From the NCBI RefSeq assembly GCF_000661955.1, contig NZ_CP007597.1, forward strand, positions 4,239,228-4,303,227: 64,000 bases of DNA. The letters are read 5' to 3'. Both the position numbers and the translations under genes were made by a program. Positions 59,036 through 64,000 of the stretch are shown here, piece by piece (positions within the stretch are counted from its first letter, which is position 1; every line of letters starts with the position of its first letter). Below the pieces are notes generated by a model, which saw only the letters and a program-made list of their open reading frames with translations, made no database searches and was not told the DNA's origin. The stretch is from Stenotrophomonas rhizophila (GTDB taxonomy: Bacteria > Pseudomonadota > Gammaproteobacteria > Xanthomonadales > Xanthomonadaceae).

Positions 59036-60685
59036 TCAGGCGAGGCGGTCGTAGGCCGGCAGGGTCAGGAAGTCGGTCAGGGTGTCGCGGCGGCTGAGCT
59101 CGGCCAGCAGCGCGATGGACTCGGGCAGGCGGGCGCTGCCGGGCAGCGCGCGGGTGTCGCCGAGCCGGGTGGGCAGCTGCGCCAGGGTGGCGTCGAGCAG
59201 CGCCAGGTCGATGGCGGTGCCGTCGTCCAGGTGCTGGCCGGGGGTGTGCAGCCACTGCCACAGCTGGCTGCGGCTGATTTCGGCGGTGGCCGCGTCTTCC
59301 ATCAGGTGGTGGATGGGCACGCAGCCGTTGCCGTCCAGCCAGGCGGCCAGGTAGCGCACGCAGACTTCCACATTGCCCTCGAAGCCGGCGCGGGTGATGG
59401 TGCCGGTGGGGGCGGCGATCAGTGCGTCGCGGCCCACCTGCACGTCATTGCGCAGCACGTGGTGCTGGTTCGGCGTGGGCATGTGCGCGTCGAAGATCGC
59501 CTGGGCAATCGGAATCAGCGCCGGGTGCGCCACCCAGGTGCCGTCGTGCCCGGCGGTCACTTCGCGCAGCTTGTCGGCACGCACCCGCGCCATCGCCTGT
59601 TCGTTGGCGGCGGCATCGTGGTTGATCGGGATCTGCGCGGCCATGCCGCCCATGGCATGCGCGCCACGGCGGTGGCAGGTGCGGATCAGCAGTTCCGAAT
59701 AGGCCTTCAGGAACGGCTGGGTCATGGTCACCTGGCCGCGCTCGGGCAGCACCTTGTCGGCGTGCTGGCGGAAGGTCTTGATGTAGGAAAAAATGTAGTC
59801 CCAGCGGCCGCAGTTCAGGCCGACGATGCGGTCGCGCAATGCGTGCAGGATTTCATCCATCTCGAACGCCGCCGGCAGCGTCTCGATCAGCACGGTGACC
59901 TTGATCTGGCCATGCGGCAGGCCGAGCATGCCTTCGATGTGCGACAGCGCGGTTTCCCACAGCGCCGCTTCTTCCATCGACTGCAGCTTGGGCAGGTAGA
60001 AGTACGGGCCGCGCTGCTTGCACATCAGCGTGCGGGCGTTGTGGAAGGCGAACACCGCCGCGTCGAACAGCCCGCCGGCGATGGCCTGGCCGTCGATGCG
60101 CACGTGCTTTTCGTCCAGGTGCCAGCCACGCGGCCGCACGATCAGCACCGCCTGTTCGTTGAACGGGCGCAGCGTGTACTGCTTGCCCGGCTTGCCCTCC
60201 ACCGACGGGCCGGTATGGGTGAGGTCGCCGCGCACCGCGCCGATCAGCGCCTGCTGGCCGGCCAGCAGGTTGGCCCAGGCCGGGGCAGTGGAATCCTCGA
60301 AGTCGGCCATGAACACCTTGGCACCGGAGTTCAGCGCGTTGATGACCATCTTCGGGTCGGTCGGCCCGGTGATCTCCACGCGGCGGTCCTGCAGCGCGTC
60401 CGGCAGCGGCGCCACGCGCCAGTCTTCGCTGCGGATGTGCGCGGTGTCGGCGCGGAAGTCCGGCACCCCGCCGCCATCGAAGAAGGCTTGGCGGGCCACC
60501 CGGGCCTGCAGCCGGCGCTGGCGCTCGGGCTCCACGGCGCGGTGCAGCGACACCAGCAAGGCCAGTACCCCCGCCGGCAGCAGCGCGGACTGGCCGGCAA
60601 GCTGGGTGGTCAGCGCGATCCCGGGGGTGGCTGGGGCATCGGCGGGCGTGGGCTGGGCAGTGGCGAAAGCGGCGACGGCGGACAT
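59036..60685 (-). CDS. aceB: Malate synthase A, 549 aa
   Basis: Condenses glyoxylate with acetyl-CoA to malate. Family motifs are present: MADFEDSTAPAWANL, RPRGWHLDEKHV, VLIETLPAAFEMDEIL (metal-binding Glu), GLNCGRWDYIFS and PNQHHVLR. The length is that of the A isoform. The ATG at 60685 has AGGAG seven bases upstream; a longer open frame to 60742 lacks a site. It is the first gene of the leftward glyoxylate pair and is divergent from a LysR gene. Confidence 0.97.
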   Translation of the reverse strand: MSAVAAFATAQPTPADAPATPGIALTTQLAGQSALLPAGVLALLVSLHRAVEPERQRRLQARVARQAFFDGGGVPDFRADTAHIRSEDWRVAPLPDALQDRRVEITGPTDPKMVINALNSGAKVFMADFEDSTAPAWANLLAGQQALIGAVRGDLTHTGPSVEGKPGKQYTLRPFNEQAVLIVRPRGWHLDEKHVRIDGQAIAGGLFDAAVFAFHNARTLMCKQRGPYFYLPKLQSMEEAALWETALSHIEGMLGLPHGQIKVTVLIETLPAAFEMDEILHALRDRIVGLNCGRWDYIFSYIKTFRQHADKVLPERGQVTMTQPFLKAYSELLIRTCHRRGAHAMGGMAAQIPINHDAAANEQAMARVRADKLREVTAGHDGTWVAHPALIPIAQAIFDAHMPTPNQHHVLRNDVQVGRDALIAAPTGTITRAGFEGNVEVCVRYLAAWLDGNGCVPIHHLMEDAATAEISRSQLWQWLHTPGQHLDDGTAIDLALLDATLAQLPTRLGDTRALPGSARLPESIALLAELSRRDTLTDFLTLPAYDRLA

Positions 60686-60765
60686 GGCGGGCTCCTGCAT
60701 TGCGGTAGGCCCCACCGTGCGCCGCCGTACCGTATATGACAAAACAGTTATAGCAATGCTTTACA

Positions 60766-60778
60766 TAAGTTGTGCTTA
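60766..60778. promoter_or_regulatory. T-N11-A LysR-type box between aceB and the LysR gene
   Basis: TAAGTTGTGCTTA, within the longer palindrome ATAAG-TTGTG-CTTAT (60765-60779), fits the T-N11-A consensus. A further AGCAATGCT palindrome lies beside it (60752-60760). The site is 14 bp before the LysR start and 81 bp before the aceB start, as expected for autoregulation plus divergent control. Confidence 0.55.
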
Positions 60779-60791
60779 TACTCGTGACGCC

Positions 60792-61757
60792 ATGCCCACA
60801 CCGCCCGCGCCAAGTCCCCGTTTTTCCTACAAGTCTGACCGGCTCAAGCCGCTGCGGGCGTTCTGCCAGACGGTGCGCCTGGGGTCTGTCTCACGGGCGG
60901 CTGAGGCACTGTTTGTCAGCCAGCCGGCCATCAGCCAGCAGTTGCAGGCGCTGGAGCGCGAACTGGGCGTGGATCTGTTCGAGCGCAGCGGGCGCCGCCT
61001 GGTGCCCAGCCGCGAGGGCCAGCTGCTGTTCGAGATGGCCTTGCCGCTGGTGGAGAACCTGGACGGGCTGGAGGCCAGCTTCCGCGACAAGGTGAAGGGC
61101 CTGGATGCCGGCGAGCTCAACATCGCCGCCAACAGCTCGACCATCCTGTACCTGCTGCCGCGCATCGTGGAGCGCTTCCGCCAGCGCCACCCGGACGTGC
61201 GCCTGACCCTGCACAACGCGATCAGCGCCGACGGCACCGACCTGCTGCGCAGCGACGCGGCCGACCTGGCGGTGGGTTCGATGACCGACGTGCCGGCCGA
61301 CCTCAGCTACGCCCCCGCCTACCGCTTCGAGCAGGTATTGATCGCCCCGCCCGGGCATGCGCTGGCGCGCGGCGAGCTCAGTCTCGAGGCGATCTCCCAA
61401 CACCCCCTGGTGCTGCCCCCCAAGCGCCAGATCACCTACCGGCTGGTCGACCAGGTGTTCCAGCGCCACCGCCTGCCCTACACCGTGGCGCTGGAAGTGG
61501 GCGGCTGGGAAGTGATCAAGCAGTACGTGGCGATGGGCATGGGCATCTCGATCGTGCCGGCGCTGTGCCTCAACGATGCCGACCGCGACCGGCTGGTGAC
61601 GCGCTCGATGAGTGCCTGGTTCCCCGAGCGCAGCTACGGGGTGATCGTGCGCCGCGGGCGTTTCCTGTCGCCGCAGGCGCGTGCCTTCATCGAGCTGATC
61701 CAGCCGGACCTGTTCAGTCCGCGCAGCTATGATGAAAGCGGTCATTCCGAGCGCTGA
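60792..61757 (+). CDS. LysR-family regulator divergent from aceBA, 321 aa
   Basis: The winged helix-turn-helix (about 20-78: GSVSRAAEALFVSQPAISQQLQALE) is followed by an effector domain resembling CysB/Cbl-like regulators (NIAANSSTILYLLPRIVERFRQRHP). An in-frame ATG at 60756 is an alternative start, but 60792 gives the usual N-terminus. Its position opposite aceB and the T-N11-A palindrome between them make it a strong candidate regulator of the glyoxylate shunt. The effector is unknown. Confidence 0.93.
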   Translation: MPTPPAPSPRFSYKSDRLKPLRAFCQTVRLGSVSRAAEALFVSQPAISQQLQALERELGVDLFERSGRRLVPSREGQLLFEMALPLVENLDGLEASFRDKVKGLDAGELNIAANSSTILYLLPRIVERFRQRHPDVRLTLHNAISADGTDLLRSDAADLAVGSMTDVPADLSYAPAYRFEQVLIAPPGHALARGELSLEAISQHPLVLPPKRQITYRLVDQVFQRHRLPYTVALEVGGWEVIKQYVAMGMGISIVPALCLNDADRDRLVTRSMSAWFPERSYGVIVRRGRFLSPQARAFIELIQPDLFSPRSYDESGHSER

Positions 61758-61770
61758 CGCCTGCCCTGCC

Positions 61771-62676
61771 ATGTCGATCGAACTGCGCCACCTGCGCTAT
61801 TTCCTGGCCGTCGCCGACACCCTGCATTTCGGCCGCGCGGCCGAACGCCTGGGCATGTCGCAGCCGCCGCTCAGCCAGCAGATCCGTCAGCTGGAAACAC
61901 TGCTCGGCGCACGCTTGTTCCTGCGTGCGAACCGCCGCGTGGAGCTGACCGAAGCCGGCCGCGTGCTGCAGGAACAGGCCACGGCGGTGCTCGAACGCAT
62001 GGACAAGGCCGTCGACCTGACCCAGCGCGCGCAGCGCGGCGAAACCGGCGAGCTGCGCATCGGGCTGACCCGCGCAACGCCGCTGTCCACGCAGATTCCG
62101 CGCGCGATCTTCGCCTACCGCCAGCAGTTTCCGCAGGTGCAGTTGAAGCTGCGCGAGATGAACACCCTGCAGCAGATCGATGCGTTGATGGCCGGTGAGC
62201 TCGACGTCGGGCTGATCCGCAAACGTGCTTTGCCGGCGCCATTGATGTCGCGCAAGCTGTTCAGCGATCCGCTGGCGCTGGTGGTGCACGACCAGCATCC
62301 GCTGGTGCGGGCGCTGCCGGCTGACGCGTCGGTGGCGCTGCGATTGTTCGCGCACGAACCGTTCGTGGGGTTCCTGCGCGAGGTCGGTGCCGGGATCCAC
62401 GATCACTTCATCGCGTTGTGCCGCAGCGCGGGCTTCACCCCCCGCATCATCCAGGAGGCTGGCGAGGCCTCGACGCTGATCAGCCTGGCCGCCTCCGGCC
62501 TCGGGGTCACCGTGCTGCCCGCCTCGTGCAGCCATATCCAGGTGGACGGCGCGCGCTTCGTGGCACTCAGCGACCGCGCCGCCAGTTCGGAAGTGCACGT
62601 AGCCTGCCGACGCGGCACCGCCTCGCCGCTGATCGCACATTTCACCCAGCTGCTGCAGGGCCAGGCCCACGGTTGA
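61771..62676 (+). CDS. LysR-family regulator, 301 aa
   Basis: A second, unrelated LysR protein starting 13 bp after the first, on the same strand. Its HTH segment is HFGRAAERLGMSQPPLSQQIRQLE, characteristic of the BenM/CatM/CbbR-like branch. It may control the MFS transporter gene downstream, which is on the opposite strand about 1.3 kb away, with an unknown gene between. No effector is evident. The effector domain ends with LLQGQAHG. Confidence 0.92.
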   Translation: MSIELRHLRYFLAVADTLHFGRAAERLGMSQPPLSQQIRQLETLLGARLFLRANRRVELTEAGRVLQEQATAVLERMDKAVDLTQRAQRGETGELRIGLTRATPLSTQIPRAIFAYRQQFPQVQLKLREMNTLQQIDALMAGELDVGLIRKRALPAPLMSRKLFSDPLALVVHDQHPLVRALPADASVALRLFAHEPFVGFLREVGAGIHDHFIALCRSAGFTPRIIQEAGEASTLISLAASGLGVTVLPASCSHIQVDGARFVALSDRAASSEVHVACRRGTASPLIAHFTQLLQGQAHG

Positions 62677-62726
62677 GCACGGGCGAGGCCAACAGCGGAA
62701 GAGACACATCCCATACAAGGACAGCC

Positions 62727-63185
62727 ATGCTGATCGGCGCACCACGTTCCATCTTCAACCCCTACGAGTGGCTGCCTGGGTATGGCGAATCGACGGTGTC
62801 CTTCCGCTCCGAAGGCCTGGATGTCGTCCTCGAGGTGGCCTACGAAAGAGAAGCACCGGACGATGAGCGGGATGAGGCGATGACGATGCTGACACGCGAG
62901 ATACGCTTCAGCCGCGTGCATTCGCTGATCAAACAGCCGTTTCCGGGCAGCACGCTGTTCGCGTTCGACGCAGGATCAGGGCGCTACACGCTGGGTGAGC
63001 TGACCGAATTCACCCAGTCCGACTGGGCCGCAGGCAGCCTGGCGGCATGGCGGTCGATCTCGTCCCATACGCCGCCGTCGCTGCGCCACTTCAGCATTCA
63101 ATTCATGGCGGAGAATGTGGCGTTCCACGTCCTGGCCGAAGACGTTGTGCTGCTGGAGGAGCGCCCCGTCGTGCATGCCGGCTAG
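62727..63185 (+). CDS. Hypothetical protein, 152 aa
   Basis: A soluble protein with no recognised domain. AAGGA lies about six bases before the ATG at 62727. It begins LIGAPRSIFNPYEWLPG and has an alternating beta-strand pattern (VSFRSEGLDVVLEVAYE, FSIQFMAENVAFHVLAEDVVLLEE). It is 50 bp after the LysR gene and converges with the MFS gene over a 21-bp gap. Codon use is normal. Function is unknown. Confidence 0.75.
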   Translation: MLIGAPRSIFNPYEWLPGYGESTVSFRSEGLDVVLEVAYEREAPDDERDEAMTMLTREIRFSRVHSLIKQPFPGSTLFAFDAGSGRYTLGELTEFTQSDWAAGSLAAWRSISSHTPPSLRHFSIQFMAENVAFHVLAEDVVLLEERPVVHAG

Positions 63186-63206
63186 GCGGTCTGCACGGCG
63201 CGGCCG

Positions 63207-64000
63207 TCAGCGGCTCACCGCCAGCGCGGCGCCCGCCGGTTGCACACGTTGCCCCAGCCGCCAGGCAATCACGCCGCCGGCCACTGTCAGCACGCCGACG
63301 AAACCGCACACGCCCAGCCAGTCCCAGTGGGTGTAGAACACGCCGCCGATGACGCCGGCCACGCTGGACCCCAGGTAATAGGCGAACAGGTACAGCGCCG
63401 ACGCTTCGGCGCGCAGCGTGCCGGCCCGGCTGCCGACCCAGCTGCTGGCCACCGAGTGCCCGCCGAAGAAGCCGAAGGTGACCAGCGCGATGCCGGCCGC
63501 CATGCAGCCCAGCCACGGCAGTGCCAGCAGCACGATGCCCAGCGCGATCAGCCCGTAGCAGATGGCCAGCACGCGGCTGCGGCCATGCCGGGTGGCCTGC
63601 TGCCCCATCCATGCCGAGCTGAAGGTGCCGACCAGGTACACGCTGAAGATCAGGCCGACCACGGTCTGGCTCAGCCGGTACGGCGGTGCGAGCAGGTGGT
63701 AGCCGAGGTAGTTGTAGAGGGTGACGAATACGCCCATCAGCACGAAGGCGGTGGCGAACAGCCACGGCAGGCCGGGGTCGGCGAACAGACGGCCCCAGCG
63801 CGCGGGAAGTTCGCGCAGGCCGCTGCGGCGCTGCTGGAAATGGCGCGACGGCGGCAGCTGGATCCACAGCAGCACGGTGCTGAACAGCGCGATCAACGAG
63901 ACCACGCCGATGCCCCAGCGCCAGCCCCAGTGGTCGGCCACGATGCCCGCGATCAGCCGGCCGCTCATGCCGCCAATGGCGTTGCCGCCGATGTACAGGC
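63207..64000 (-). CDS. MFS transporter, 5' end beyond the window
   Basis: The C-terminal two-thirds of a major facilitator superfamily protein. At least 264 codons are inside the window, including eight or more hydrophobic helices and GNAIGGMSGRLIAGIVADHWGWRWG, the loop between the helices around the middle of YnfM-type transporters. The frame is open to the window edge at 64000, so the start lies outside. Substrate is unknown; the YnfM group exports amino-acid-like or toxic compounds. Confidence 0.88.
   Translation of the reverse strand, partial: LYIGGNAIGGMSGRLIAGIVADHWGWRWGIGVVSLIALFSTVLLWIQLPPSRHFQQRRSGLRELPARWGRLFADPGLPWLFATAFVLMGVFVTLYNYLGYHLLAPPYRLSQTVVGLIFSVYLVGTFSSAWMGQQATRHGRSRVLAICYGLIALGIVLLALPWLGCMAAGIALVTFGFFGGHSVASSWVGSRAGTLRAEASALYLFAYYLGSSVAGVIGGVFYTHWDWLGVCGFVGVLTVAGGVIAWRLGQRVQPAGAALAVSR

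Noticed and set aside
1..64000. tRNA or rRNA genes
   Set aside because: No stretch with a tRNA-like T-loop GTTCGAATC and matching acceptor stem, or any rRNA segment, was noticed on either strand. A tRNA search program would settle it.

Overview
The window is a chromosomal segment of a high-GC gammaproteobacterium, almost certainly a Stenotrophomonas or a close Xanthomonadaceae relative. The main evidence is the many short GTAG-headed palindromic repeats (SMAG/REP type, e.g. GGTAGAGCCGACC-GTT-GGTCGGCT) in intergenic gaps, plus the gene families and their order. No rRNA, tRNA or CRISPR array was seen.

Layout. (1) 0-12.8 kb: a leftward lipid-remodelling block. An ECF sigma factor and its RskA-type anti-sigma factor lie upstream of a run of overlapping genes: delta-9-type desaturase, FAD amine-oxidase-like protein, DUF1365, CFA-type methyltransferase, DUF2878, DUF1295, a second CFA-type methyltransferase and a lipocalin lipoprotein, then a patatin-like lipase. 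(2) 12.9-17.2 kb: NAD salvage (pnuC, NMN adenylyltransferase/ribosylnicotinamide kinase, nadM-Nudix, nadV), then a higBA toxin-antitoxin pair. (3) 18-24 kb: a cobalamin riboswitch ahead of metE, then queH, pncA, purU and an exported protein. (4) 24-32.3 kb: aceE with a divergent LysR gene, an Old Yellow Enzyme, a sirtuin, a thioesterase, and a tandem pair of unknown paralogues. (5) 32.4-40.3 kb: nrdB, nrdA, a YggN-like protein, zapE, a hydrolase and a DMT transporter. (6) 40.4-41.8 kb: an IS3-family element sitting exactly in the loop of a REP palindrome. (7) 41.8-49.8 kb: an exported nuclease/phosphatase, cytochrome c5, and a TetR gene divergent from leucine-catabolism genes (isovaleryl-CoA dehydrogenase, methylcrotonyl-CoA carboxylase subunits). 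(8) 49.8-55 kb: a probable RiPP cassette made of a SagB-like dehydrogenase, a small NHLP-like precursor, a membrane class III nucleotide cyclase with TPR-like repeats, and a cyclic-nucleotide-binding GGDEF protein. (9) 55.3-57.4 kb: a broken vgrG and two exported proteins of lower GC. (10) 57.5-64 kb: the glyoxylate shunt (aceB, aceA) with a divergent LysR gene, a second LysR gene, a small unknown and a truncated MFS transporter.

Most notable. The 49.8-55 kb cassette joins what looks like the Xanthomonas-type cGMP signalling pair (cyclase plus cNMP-binding GGDEF protein) to an uncharacterised peptide-modification system. The 2.8-12 kb block carries the same gene set as the Mycobacterium tuberculosis SigK locus. 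The desaturase gene has its Shine-Dalgarno sequence inside a perfect 10-bp inverted repeat. The IS3 element used the 3-nt loop of a REP as its target. Function calls come from reading motifs by eye; no database search was run.
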